Positions 38,501 to 48,592 are shown, counted from the first letter of the stretch. The stretch is DNA of 64,000 nt from Aselliscus stoliczkanus (GCA_033961575.1 CM066728.1:101694852-101758851); one strand, 5' to 3'. The notes: generated by a model from the sequence alone, not told the origin. Numbers and translations are program-made.

Positions 38501-39065
38501 TGCTATACTTTTAATACTTAACAACAGAAGTTCCCTTACCTAAAATTTGTTGTAAAAACAGAAATTCTGGAAACACAAAATTAGCCTCTCAAGTGAATAA
38601 AATCCCTTCCTAATACCTTAGATGCACAAAATTTAGAAAATTCCTGTATCCACATAACCACTGCACACATTTAGTCCTCCCGTAAGCCATGCTTTATCTC
38701 ATATCAAAATCATATAAATAGAGTAAATTATATTATTTCACTATTTATCTTCTGATTTTTTGGAAATGTTTCATAGGTACATTCATATACAATGTGTTAA
38801 AGTATTGAAATTGAGAGCCATAATTTGAATTAGCAATATTCATCCAAATATGCTAAAAATTGCCCTTTAGTACTCTTTGTAGCTCAACCGCATGTGAAAG
38901 GAATGTAAAAACTCTTACTGCCTTGTATTAATTATGTATTGACAGTTATTTTTTACTACCCAACTCCCATATATCGATGCAAATTATTGTAGCATACTTA
39001 TATTTGAAAATTAAAGTAGTATGTTCAAATTGGAAAAGAAATGCAGAAATTATAAGAAAATTTTA
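38501..39065. other. Interval without a recognised gene
   Basis: Unassigned AT-rich sequence between two L1 fragments. Confidence 0.4.
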
Positions 39066-39069
39066 ATTT

Positions 39070-39660
39070 TTAAAAAAGTTTAATTTGATTTTAATTAAAT
39101 TAAAAGGCTTTTGCAGAGTAAAAGACATAATCAGCAAACAAAAAGGCAACCAACAGAATGGGAAAAAAATATTTGCAAACCATCTATCTAATAAAAGATT
39201 AATATCTAAAATATATAAAGAACTCATACAACTCAATAGCAAAAATATAAACAAGCCAATTTAAAAATGGGCAGAGGACAGCCGGCCGAGTGGCGCGGTG
39301 GTTAAACACTGGCTTGGGAAGCCAGCGGCCCCAGTTCGGTCCCACATATGAGAGCCAGTGACACTGCCCTCAAAAAAAAAAAAAAATGGGCAGAGGAATT
39401 GAACAGACATTTTTCCAAAGAAGACATACAAATGACTAACGTGTACATGAAAAGATGCCCAACATCACTAATCAGGGGAATGCAGATCAAAACCACAGTG
39501 AGATATCATCTCACATCTGTCAAAATGGTTATTAACAAAATATACAAGAAAGAGCATTGTGGCAAGTGCATGAATTTAATTGTCAGACCTCATATACGAG
39601 TATCAAATGTTAAACTTACATGTGTTACATGTCAATAATACATCAATAAAGCTGGAAAAA
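39070..39660 (+). mobile_element. L1 ORF2 3' fragment split by a SINE
   Basis: 'ttttgcagagtaaaagacat', 'aggcaaccaacagaatggga' and, after the SINE, 'aagaagacatacaaatgac' and 'agtgagatatcatctcacat' are the ORF2 C-terminal region. Then a second deletion leads straight to a 3' UTR end ('catcaataaagctggaaaa'). Old and non-coding. Confidence 0.85.
39279..39381 (+). mobile_element. Short tRNA-derived SINE with 16-bp TSD
   Basis: 'cagccggccgagtggcgcgg' head, damaged B box 'agttcggtccc', 'gccctc' and A tail. Direct repeats AAAAATGGGCAGAGGA at 39263-39278 and 39382-39397, both copies of the surrounding L1 text. Confidence 0.9.
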
Positions 39661-39764
39661 ATGCAGAAGCATTGAAGGGCTTTGTGGAGCTTCACCTTAT
39701 CCAAGCTGTGTTTTTAAAGGTTAACTGGAGTAGTTTGGAAGAATAAGAGAATTAAAGTTGAAGT

Positions 39765-40111
39765 ACTGTCTTATTCCATTTAGGCTGCTGTGACAGAATA
39801 CCACAGACTAGGTGGCTTATGAACAACTGAAATTTATTTCTCATAGTCCTGGAGGCTGGGAAGTCCACGATCAAGGCTTTGGCAGATGCGATGTGTAGTG
39901 AAGACATGCTCCCTGGCTCATTCTCACCGTGTCCTCACATGGTGGAAGGGGCAAGGGAGATTTCAGAGGCTTTTCTTTATATGAATCCCATTTAGCCTGC
40001 TTCACCTTCATGACCTACTCACCTCCCAAAGGCCCCACCTCCTAATACTTTGGGGATTAGGTTTCAAAAATTAATTTGGAGAGGGGACACAAACAATTGT
40101 CTATAGCAGGT
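39765..40111 (-). mobile_element. MaLR solo LTR (MST-like), antisense
   Basis: 'aggctgctgtgacagaatac', 'cctggaggctgggaagtcc', 'caccgtgtcctcacatggtg', 'cacctcccaaaggccccacc' and 'ggggacacaaacaattgtc' in this order are the reverse reading of an MSTA/MSTB-type LTR of the ERVL-MaLR group. No internal retroviral sequence flanks it, so it is a solo LTR left by recombination between two LTRs. It is non-coding; any promoter activity is only an inference. Confidence 0.85.
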
Positions 40112-40433
40112 ACCTTGACCATTCATTACCGACATTTAGGTAGGAGATAGCTATGAAGGGATGAACCAAGCAGTGGCAGAGAGGAGTAAAAAGGATCTGA
40201 GCGCTGCAAAAGGAGTTGGGGAGTCAACACTGAGGTTTCTCCTCAATGAACTCCAAGGATGGCCAGGCCAGCTGATGACCAGGAAAGCACATAAATTTGA
40301 GGACAAGAACAGCTGATTCCAGTGTCCTAGTTACTGGTTTCTAGAAAGTGGCTTTGGCACTATCTTCTGAGCCCTAGTCAATAAATTTTTCCACATATAT
40401 GTGGTTTATTTGCTTGGAATTTTAACGGTACAG

Positions 40434-40436
<3 letters not shown>
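40112..40436. other. Interval with possible ancient repeat
   Basis: Sequence such as 'aagcagtggcagagaggagt' and 'agttggggagtcaacactga' resembles old dispersed repeat text seen at 47.6 kb, but I cannot name it. Confidence 0.35.
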
Positions 40437-40476
<40 letters not shown>

Positions 40477-40530
40477 ATGTGCGCACACACAAACGCATGC
40501 ATGCATACACACACACATGCATATATGCAT
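40437..40530. repeat. (GT)n tract with alternating purine-pyrimidine extension
   Basis: About 19 GT units (40437-40475) continue into 'gcatgtgcgcacacac', 'gcatgcatgcatacacac' and 'atgcatatatgcat'. Nearly all of the run alternates purine and pyrimidine, favouring left-handed DNA, and the GT and CA parts can also pair. Confidence 0.9.
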
Positions 40531-40998
40531 TTTCCTTGATTAAAATAAATCAGAAATGAAGATAATAAAATCATTGACTGAGTACTTGCCAACTTACTAG
40601 TTTAACACCCAGAACCGTCAGCACATTAACAACTGAATTGTTTATAATGAAGACAATGTATTTTCTTTCATGATCAAAATTGCCAACCAACATATTCTTT
40701 TTCTACTGCTGTCACTTGACATTTATTTGTACTCTAAAATATTACTGCACAGTATAAAATCACATAGTATTATGACTATATAAAATTAATTTTTTACATC
40801 CCCCAAATCACAAATGCCCACAGATCAAAGCTCCAACTACTGAATAAAAAGTAAAATGTGATCATAAAACTAAACTCTTTAAAGTTCTTATGAAATATGA
40901 AGTCAATAAAAATCACATCATATAATCCCCTGCATATAGAAATCTATTGATTAACATTTTAATGAAAAGTAAGTATTACTTAGAGAAAGTCGACTTTT
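40531..40998. other. Interval without a recognised gene
   Basis: AT-rich, nothing supported. Confidence 0.4.
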
Positions 40999-41011
40999 AA
41001 AAGAATGTATA

Positions 41012-41449
41012 GGGGCTGGCCAAGTGGCGCACTGGCTAAGAATTAGCTTGGGATGCTGGCTCTGAGCAGCAAGGCCCTGTTTGGATCCCACATATGAGGG
41101 CCAGTAACGCTGCCTTCTACAGCTAAGGTGGTGAACAACAGCTCCACCTGGAGCTGAGCTGCAGTGAGTCACCGGGTGACCTGCAGCCCCTGCTGTAGTG
41201 GGTTGCCATAGGCTACAGTGAGTGGCCAGCAAGCCAGCATGAGTGGCCGGCAACCGGTGTAAGTTGCCAAGAGCTGCTGTGAGCAGCCGTCCAGAGACCG
41301 GCGACTGATCTGTCTCACCCAGGAAGAGCGCAATGACAATACCAACATTAGCCAGTGAAGCAATGTCCTCCTAACTAGACTGAAGAACAAAAGGACAGCA
41401 ACTTGTCTGTTCCCCTCCCCCAATTCTCCAATAAAATCTTTAAAAAAAA
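41012..41449 (+). mobile_element. Long composite tRNA-derived SINE with 13-bp TSD
   Basis: The head (ggctggccaagtggcgcact, ... 'cccacatatgagggccagta') is that of the short SINEs. It continues into a body of about 300 bp with repeated 'gtgagtggccagcaagccag'-style phrases, and ends 'cccccaattctccaataaaa' plus 'tcttt' and A's. AATAAA followed by TCTTT is the signature of T+ class SINEs (polyadenylation signal plus polymerase III terminator). Perfect direct repeats AAAAGAATGTATA (40999-41011, 41450-41462) prove that this is one retroposed unit. Confidence 0.85.
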
Positions 41450-41911
41450 AAAAGAATGTATATAGAAAGAAATTCAACTTAGAACATAGGTCTGGAGTTC
41501 TGAAAATTCTTCTGGTCTTTTAACAAATATCCTAGGAATTCTTCAGAGACCTAGCATTTGTAGATGTGCTTCATTATTCCGATCGCTACCCCTTACCTCT
41601 CTTTTTTATCCCAATTTACAGGAGACACTAAGCCCAGATAGGATGAAAATAATGTAAACAGGCAGCCATGGGCAGGTTTTGTTGTAAAAATAGAAAGTAA
41701 GGGCTTGGAGCTGTATCCGAAGCTAGTTTGCTTGGCAGTGATGTAGTTGTTCAGACAGGACAAACTTTCACTGGAAGGTATGTCTATAAATAAAAATGTT
41801 CCCAAAGAGAAAGTCACAAAAATGGCATTTCTTTTTATGTGAGCCTGCAGATGCGTTGGATCTTTTCCTCCTCTCTGTTAATCAGACTTAAATTGGGTCC
41901 TCTAATCTTTA

Positions 41912-42006
41912 GATCAGATATGATCTAAACTTACTATTGATATGAACTGATATGATCAGATATGATCTAAACTTACTGATATGATCAGATATGATCTAAA
42001 CTTACT
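41912..42006. repeat. Short local tandem repeat
   Basis: Three copies of gatcagatatgatctaaact (plus 'tact') at 41912-41935, 41954-41977 and 41983-42006, separated by 18-nt and 5-nt spacers that are themselves partial copies. This is a local slippage duplication; no function seen. The flanks, 41463-41911 and 42007-42296, hold nothing recognisable. Confidence 0.9.
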
Positions 42007-42310
42007 ATTGATATGAACTGACCCATTTTATAAGTGGTCAGAGGAATTTCAAGTTAGCTTAGCTAGTAGTTGGTGTGATGCAGCATTTGTGGATTACAAA
42101 GGGACCTTCTGTTGGCCCAGGGCCCATCGATGTCACCGCTAGCTCACACCAAAAGAGACGGCTGCCCTGTTTTGTGTTCTAGAACCTTTTCAGTCTCCCC
42201 CAGGGCAATATTCATCAAAACCCACTGTTATCCAGATAAAAACTTGTTTCCAAAAAATTATCTGTCAAGCAATTTTTAGGGGCATCCTTGGCTGAAAGAA
42301 GTTACGAGTC

Positions 42311-43782
42311 GAGACTTCTGGAAAGATGGTGGAATAGACGGACACTTTTCCAACTGCCTCCCAGGATCACATCAAAATTACAAATAACTTATACATTTAA
42401 CCTCGGAAATCCCCTGAACATTAGATGAACAGAACCTCTAAGTGAAGGACCTAAAGAGGAGGCCACGTCAAGTCTGGTAGGAGGGGCGCAGACGAGAGAG
42501 GGCGAGCCCTGTGAGGGATGCCCCAGTTGTGGGGAGGCTTCTCCGGTTGAGGGGAGAGACTCTCTGGCCCCACACCGAGCTCACTAACCCAGAGTTGCTT
42601 TGCCAAGAAGAGGAGTTCTACGATAGCGGGCAGTAGAAATTAGTGAGGACTCTCTTTGCTCGGCTAGGTGAGGCTGAGGGCGGCTGGAGAATCAGTGGGG
42701 CCGGTGCACAGATTCGCTCGCCGGTGAGCACTCACCTGGTTCCTGGTGGAGGGAGTAGCTGAGTGAGCCGGGCCCAGGAGCCTGTGGGGAAGGACTGAAC
42801 TGAGCACCTTTGGTGCAGAAGCTGGAGGTTTTGGGACCATTGTTCCCCTGGTGTGGAGCTTGCACACAAGCGGTGTACAGGAGGCCACCATTTTGTCAGG
42901 GCTGGGCCCTCCCACAGAGGGTCAGATCTGGGATCCCATTGGTCTAGTTAACTTGGCGCAGGAGTGTGTGCGTGCACACATGCGCATGCGGCCTTGGATT
43001 CCCACCCTCCGCCCTCCTTGTGCTGCGTAGCCAGGGAAATGCTGGGCAGGTGCCTTCTGGCTCCAACAGGCTGCTCACTGAGACTCAGGGGTGCGTGAGC
43101 CATCTTGGGTCCCTGCTCTCCACACTGTTTGTTCAGAGTTGCCAGGCTGGGGATTGGCTGTTGGGCTGCTTAGTCTGATCTGTGGGCAGCTGATTGGGAC
43201 AGGCTGAGATGGGGAGTTATCCTGAGAGTGTTGGGCAGGGAGCTGTGTGCCTAGATGATCTGATCGAGCCTTTCCTGGCGAGTTTGTGTGGGCTGGTTGC
43301 TGGTGCAGAGTGCATGCTGCTCTGATTTGGTGGGGGCCACTGACCACATCAAGTGGTGCCTTGGGGGCCTGCCCCACTTACCTAGAGCTGTGTTGCCAGA
43401 GGCACCCTGAGCCCCTGGTGCCTGGGCCATACCTCCACAAGCCACAGAGGGTTTTTTTGCAGCAGCAGACAACCTGCAACAACCTGTGAAGATCTTTTTT
43501 TTTTTTTTTTTTTTTTTTTTTGGTAGTGAGCACGGTTCCAGAGCACACAGCAGCTAATTACGGAAAGCTCACTGCAAGCCTGAGAGGGAGGCCAGCGCAT
43601 AACACATTAAGATCTTCGCACCAATAGCTGGTGCTGAGTCACCCAGAGACTCTATTGCTGAGCAACTGGTCTGCAGATTAAAGAGAACGGAGAGCCCCCC
43701 AACCTCTTTATTTTTGTTTTCTCTCTCTTCTTTCTAGGTGATCTATGTAATACATCAAAACATTCACAGAACAACAGCCAGA
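42311..43782 (+). promoter_or_regulatory. 5' UTR of half-L1 C
   Basis: GC- and CpG-richer than anything else in the window ('ggggcgcagacgagagaggg', 'gagggcggctggagaatc'). It sits where mammalian L1s carry their internal promoter; promoter function is inferred. It includes alternating purine-pyrimidine text near 42963-42990 and an uninterrupted T run of 27 at 43495-43521. Confidence 0.65.
43495..43521. repeat. T27 homopolymer
   Basis: An uninterrupted run of 27 T inside the sense 5' UTR of element C. It may be the tail of a lost antisense insertion or simple slippage. Confidence 0.95.
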
Positions 43783-44821
43783 ATGAAGAAACAAAGAAGC
43801 ATTTCCCAAGTAAATGATCAGAAGAAAACTCTAGAACTGGAACTAAATAAAACAGAGGTATCCAAACTTTCAGAGACAGAGTTTAGAACACTGATGATAA
43901 GAATGTTTAAGGAACTTAGCGAGGTCATAAAGAAGGATAGGGAAACCATAAAAAACAACCAGTTAGAACTAAAGAATACAATAACTGGGGCCGGCCGAGT
44001 GGCGCAGTGGTTAAGCGCTGGCTTGGGAAGCCAGCGGCCCCGGTTCGGGTCCCACATATGAGGGGCAGTGACACTGCCCTCAAAAAAAAGAAAAAAAAAG
44101 AATACATAACTGAAATGAAGAACACACTCGAAGGAATCACCAGTTGAATAGATGAAGCAGAGGAGCGGATCAGCGAATTAGAAGACAAAGTAGTAGAAAT
44201 CACCCAGTTGGAACAACACAAAGGAAAAAGAATGAAAATAGTTTAAGAGACCTCTAGGACAACATGAAACGCAACAACTTTCATAGGAATACCAGAAGGA
44301 GACGAGAAGAAGCAAGGGATTGAGAATGTATTTAAAGAAATAACGACTGAAAACTTCCCTACTCTGATGAAGGAAATCGACATACAAGCCAACGAAGTGC
44401 AGCGAGTTCCAAACAGGCTGAATCCAAACGGCCCACACCAAGACACATCATAGTTAAAAAGGCAAAGCTTAAAGACAAAGACAGAATCCTAAAAGCAGCA
44501 AGAGAAAGACAGCAGGTTACATACAAAGGAACTCCTACAAGATTAACAGCTCACTTTTCTTCAGAAACTCTGCAGGCCAGAAGGGAGTGGCAGGAGATAT
44601 TCAAAGTGACACAAAATAAAGGCCTACAACCAAGATTGGTCTACCCAGCACAGCTATCACTTAAAATTGAAGGAGAGATAAAGAGCTTCTCAGAAAAAAA
44701 ATAAGCTTAAGGAGTTCATTACCACCAAGCTAGCATTGCAGGAAATGATAAAAGGGCTTTTTAAAACAGAAGTAAGGGGAAAACAAGCTAACCCAGGAAG
44801 ACAAGAAATACAAATAACAAA
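43783..44821 (+). pseudogene. L1 ORF1, element C, interrupted by a SINE
   Basis: The start codon at 43783 opens MKKQRSISQVND, followed by a coiled-coil-like region (LELELNKTEVSKLSETEF) up to the SINE at 43988. Beyond it (44097 on) come 'RISELEDK'-type coiled coil, a frame break near 44245, and the conserved C-terminal domain (RLTAHFSSETLQARREW, QPRLVYPAQ). Apart from the SINE and a few lesions the gene is nearly complete. ORF1p would bind L1 RNA in cytoplasmic particles. Confidence 0.8.
43988..44096 (+). mobile_element. Short tRNA-derived SINE in ORF1, element C
   Basis: A clean copy: 'ggggccggccgagtggcgca', B box 'ggttcgggtccc', 'gccctc', then an A/G tail. Direct repeats AAAGAATACAATAACTG (43971-43987) and AAAGAATACATAACTG (44097-44112), one base apart in length. 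The best-preserved plus-strand copy, so probably recent. Confidence 0.9.
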
Positions 44822-45650
44822 ATGGCAATAAATATGCACCTATCAGTAATCACTTTAAATGTGAATGGGCTAAATGCTCCAATCAAAAGACATAGAGTGG
44901 CTGAGTGGATAAGAAAACAGGACCCATGCATATGCTGTCTACCAGAGACTTATCTCAGATCAAAAGACACACACAGACTGAAAGTAAAGGGATGGAAAAA
45001 CAAATGGAAATGAGAAAAAAGCTGGAGTGGGCCAGCCGAGTGGCACGGTGGTTAAGCGCTGGTCTCAGAAGCCAGCGGCCCCGGTTCGGGTCCCACATAT
45101 GAGGGCTAGTAACACTGCCCTAAAAAAAAAAGAAAAAAGAAAAAAGCTGGAGTAGCAATACTTATTTCAGACAAAATAGACTTCGATAAAAGACAAAGAA
45201 AGGCACTACATAATAATAAAGGGATTGATTCAACAAGAGGACATAACCCTTGTAAACATCTATGCACCCAATATAGGAGCTCCTAAATATATAAAATAGA
45301 TTTTGACAGACATGAAGACAGAGATCAATAGCAACATTATCATAGTAGGGGACTTCAACACCCCATTGTCACCAATGAACAGATCCTCCAGACAGAAAAT
45401 CAACATGGACATAGTGGCCTTAAATGACACTTCAGACCAGCTGGATTTAATTGATATTTTTAGAGCATTTCATATACATTCTTCTCAAGTGCACATGGAA
45501 CATTCTCCAAGATAGACCACAGGTTAGGCCAATATTTGCAATGATATGGAAGGACCTAGAGACTATTATGTTAAGTGAAATAAGTCAGTCGGAGAAAGAC
45601 AAATACCATATGATCTCACTTATATGTGGAATCTGAAAGACTGAATGAAT
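44822..45650 (+). pseudogene. L1 ORF2 endonuclease fragment, element C
   Basis: The start codon at 44822 gives TLNVNGLNAPIKRHRVAEW, the apurinic-endonuclease-like N-terminus with its Asn motif, and CLPETYLRSKD with the expected Glu. A SINE splits the frame at 45029-45138. Downstream GDFNTPLS (Asp and Asn of the active site) is intact. At about 45536 the text jumps to the ORF2 C-terminal end ('gcaatgatatggaaggacc'), so the last endonuclease motif (SDH) and all of the reverse transcriptase are lost. Confidence 0.8.
45029..45138 (+). mobile_element. Short tRNA-derived SINE in ORF2, element C
   Basis: 'gggccagccgagtggcacgg' head, B box 'ggttcgggtccc', 'gccct' and A-rich tail. Perfect direct repeats GAAAAAAGCTGGAGT at 45014-45028 and 45139-45153. 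Confidence 0.9.
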
Positions 45651-46193
45651 GAGCAAAGTAAACAGAAACAGTCTCATAGATATAGAGGAAAAACTGATGG
45701 TTGCTAGTTGGGAGGGGTATGGGGATGAGGGAGAAGGGAAAGGGATTAGACAGCATAAATAGGTAACTACAATATTGCCACAGGGATATGAAAGACAGTT
45801 CAGGGAATATAATAATGTTGTAAATATTTTGTGGGGTGTCAGATGGTCACATGTCTTGTTAGGGAGACCACTTCATGGATGGAATAGAGGCTTGATCATT
45901 GCACTGTATACCTGAAACTGATGTTGTATAATATTGTATGCTGACTATAATTGAATATATAGATAGTCATGGGATGTGGAGTATACGGTGGAAAGGAGTC
46001 AAAGGAATTATAATAGATATGTATGAAATGGGGGGAAGGAGTGGAGTGGCGAATCGGGGGAGAGGGGTTGCCACTTTGAGGGGTAAAATGTTTAACTATT
46101 GCACTGTGTTGTACACCTGAAACTATTTTTTTTTAAAAAATGTTTATTTCAGAATAAAAGAATTTTAAAAAACAGCAGAAGAAGTTATGAATC

Positions 46194-46850
46194 ATAAAAG
46201 ATGAATAACGATACCACTCTTCAAGGAGTGGAGGTCATTCTTTACAACCAGAAGTGTATGTGATACATATATTTTAAGAATGAGAAAGCTGAAAAATGAT
46301 GGGTGTTGACAGAAGAAAGGAGAAGTGGCATTAGAAGTTGATGGCAGATTAAGACAGCAGAGTTAGAGGATGTGACCAAAAATTCACATTATCTAGAAAA
46401 ACAGCACATGAAGCAGCCTAGTGGAGATGAGGAAGTTGATTGGGAAATAGTGACCTTGCTTCTGCTTCCAGCCTGCGAACTCTGTAAGTGATCTGAGATA
46501 AGCCTCCTCATCTCAGGCTGCTTTCCCAGCCATCAGAAGGCACACCTCCCTTTTTAATGAGTATTAAAATCTCATAGCCATTTTTAATACAAAACTGTAC
46601 AAACATAGGTATTTCTTCCCTTTAGAAATATGAAATAATGTATTAAATGTAAAGTTTCAAACTATTTCACTACACTTCCTATCTTTGCCTTTCTATGGAG
46701 GTCTTCTAAAATCTAATATTCAAAAGGTGTGTCTTTCCAGGTGATCACAGCTGCTCATTTAATTAGCTCCTGTGCCACTGCTTGTCACTAGGAAATGCAG
46801 AATGGATGGAAATTGTTAACTGTAGATTCAGTTTGGGGAGCCAACCCTCT
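46194..46850. other. Interval without a recognised gene
   Basis: Unassigned sequence downstream of element C. A weak MIR-like phrase ('gtaagtgatctgagataagc', 'ctcctcatctcaggctg') lies near 46480-46520. Confidence 0.35.
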
Positions 46851-46879
46851 AAACACTGGTTTCCCTGCCACACTGCTGC

Positions 46880-47310
46880 CACAATTTCCATCTCACCAAA
46901 AAACAAACCTAATGCCATCACATACTCAGTGCTACAACCGCATCTCCATGAGGATGAATTCCAAACTTGATGCCCTGTATTCAGCCCTTCACAGTTGACC
47001 CTAACTTGCCATTTCAATCTCATTTCCCATCATCCACATCTTTCTCACAAAATCTAAAATGACCCCCCCTTTCCATTCCTAACTTCACCTGTACATTCTA
47101 TTATCTCCGCCAGGAATAAAATCACCTTCTTTGCTCCTCCTGGGGAAACACATGCTCCTTCATTATGTCTCTGCTCAAAGTTCATGTCTTTTGTTGTGAA
47201 CTTCACAACTACTCTAAGCAAAAGTAGTTACCTGCCCTCTACTCCACAACATCTATCTATAACACAGTTACAGAGTTGAAACTGGCCTTCACATATCCTG
47301 ACATTCAGAG
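46880..47310. mobile_element. L2-like LINE 3' fragment
   Basis: A pyrimidine-rich text with 'aacttcacctgtacattct', 'tttgctcctcctggggaaac' and 'acatgctccttcattatgtc' resembles the ancient L2 3' end. The degree of decay leaves orientation and limits uncertain. Confidence 0.45.
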
Positions 47311-47319
47311 TGTAGGATT

Positions 47320-47905
47320 TCCCCATCTATTATGTCCAAAGCATGGAGCTAAATACAAAAGGAACACCAGGATGATAAAGATACAATTCCGGTCCTCAAG
47401 ATGCTAAAAGGTTTGCCTAATTCCAGGCAGAATAAGAATCCCAAAAGTTTAATCAACACTTCATTGGAGTTCAAAGGTGAATATAATAACATCTCATTGT
47501 GGAGATCAGAAATATTGGGCTGTCGGAAAAGTCATGATGCATTTTTGCAACGAAAAACAGAAAAAAACACGTCGTGACTTTTCCAACAATCCAATAAACT
47601 TACAGGACCTTGAATTTGAGGTGAGCCATGAAGCTTAAGTAAAACTTTTTCAGGAGAGTTGGGTTAAGGTGTGAAGGAAGTATGTTTGGGAAAACTGGAG
47701 TCCTCTCATTGGCCTGGAACACGGGGAAGTTAGGAAGATAGCACCACAAACTTTCGATTAGGTTTTTTCTTGACTACAGTCATGCATTCCTGAATGAGAA
47801 ATTTATATCTCTTTTCCATAGCAACCAGAAACCCTTAAAGTCTATAGAGCAAGGAAATGTGAGAGCTGGGTCAGAGCTTCCCTAAATTCAGTAAAAGACC
47901 CCTAT
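47320..47905. mobile_element. Ancient dispersed repeat, family not named
   Basis: 'gtccaaagcatggagctaaa', 'cggtcctcaagatgct' and, after the mariner MITE, 'gaggtgagccatgaagctta', 'cattggcctggaacacgggg' and 'gaaacccttaaagtctatag' follow a mammal-wide repeat pattern also visible at 4360-4760, 50655-50840 and 57600-58030. The mariner MITE at 47515-47594 is inserted into it. Confidence 0.45.
47515..47594 (+). mobile_element. Palindromic mariner MITE, copy 2
   Basis: An 80-bp element with terminal repeats starting TTGGGCTGTCGGAAAAGTCA and ending in the reverse complement with few mismatches. The TA duplications are at 47513-47514 and 47595-47596. The interior 'gcatttttgcaacgaaaaac' reads opposite to copy 1 at 11752-11830, defining orientation. 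Non-coding. Confidence 0.9.
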
Positions 47906-48408
47906 GAAATTTTCAGGAATTAGAAAGTTGTCTATGCCAACTCTAAAAAGCAGAATAATATGAACACTGATTTACATTGCTTGATTCAAATGCAGTTTGT
48001 ACCTAACAAGAATGGCTGTCCCCAAATGATTCAACAAGCTTCAGCAGAGAGAGTATTAAGAAAAAAATTAAAATTTCATAAATTGTACTACTTAGCATTA
48101 AAATGTAGGTAAAATAACATATGTGCATGTTTGAGTTTGAATAAACAGAGAAAAAGGCTAATATTATATTATACAAATAAAAACTGTATATTGAGTCAAT
48201 ATGATTAAAAAATTAGTTAAGTCAACATGAATTAATTAAACCAATTAACACCACGTAAGTGAAGCAACAGATATTGGAAATCAGGGTTATGGAGTCTCTT
48301 CAAGCTCATTGTGTTGGAAATAGAGCCAAATCCAAATCCAAACTAAATTCCTGCTTTAATCATTACATTAGTAAACATTTATATTCAAAATAATGGCTTC
48401 AAGTTATA

Positions 48409-48412
<4 letters not shown>
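47906..48412. other. Interval without a recognised gene
   Basis: AT-rich, nothing supported. Confidence 0.4.

Positions 48413-48465
<53 letters not shown>
48413..48465. repeat. (TA)n microsatellite
   Basis: About 26 TA units, adjoining the A/T-rich 3' side of an antisense SINE. Confidence 0.97.
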
Positions 48466-48466
<1 letters not shown>

Positions 48467-48468
<2 letters not shown>

Positions 48469-48592
48469 TTAGCTGAGCCATCCTGCCACCTATTGTCAGC
48501 TCAGCAGCAGCCCAGCGCAGGCCAGGAATCAAACTGGTGCCCCTGTTGCTCAGAGCTCGCACTCTTGAGCAAGCTCTTAACCAACTGAGCCA
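48467..48592 (-). mobile_element. tRNA-derived SINE head, antisense
   Basis: Reads on the minus strand 'tggctcagttggttaagag', 'gagtgcgagctctgagcaac' and 'gctgagctgacaatag', then 'gatggctcagct'. This matches the first unit of the SINE at 59343 and, with the same stop at the second A box, the copy at 62341. Confidence 0.8.

Larger units (their letters stand above)
42311..46179 (+). mobile_element. Half-L1 (HAL1-like) element C, full-length unit
   Basis: A 3.9-kb unit between direct repeats AGAAGTTACGAGTC (42297-42310) and AGAAGTTATGAATC (46180-46193). It begins like a complete L1 ('gagacttctggaaagatggt'), with a 1.45-kb GC-rich 5' UTR, ORF1 (43783), ORF2 start (44822), then a deletion at about 45536 from within the endonuclease to the last codons of ORF2, a 3' UTR and a tail. 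The junction differs from elements A and B, so it arose independently. Two short SINEs are inserted. It looks younger than A and B (cleaner frames). Confidence 0.85.

Noticed and set aside
39765..40111. Complete endogenous retrovirus
   Set aside because: Only an MST-like LTR is present; no internal gag, pol or env-like sequence flanks it.
41912..42006. CRISPR-like spaced repeats
   Set aside because: Only three units, spacers are partial copies of the repeat itself, and the sequence is mammalian.
42664..43600. Many open frames on both strands in GC-rich sequence
   Set aside because: This is the L1 5' UTR of element C; openness follows from its composition, and the frames contradict one another.
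44822..45515. Functional endonuclease gene
   Set aside because: Although recognisable motifs remain, a SINE splits the frame and the C-terminal catalytic motif and the reverse transcriptase are deleted.
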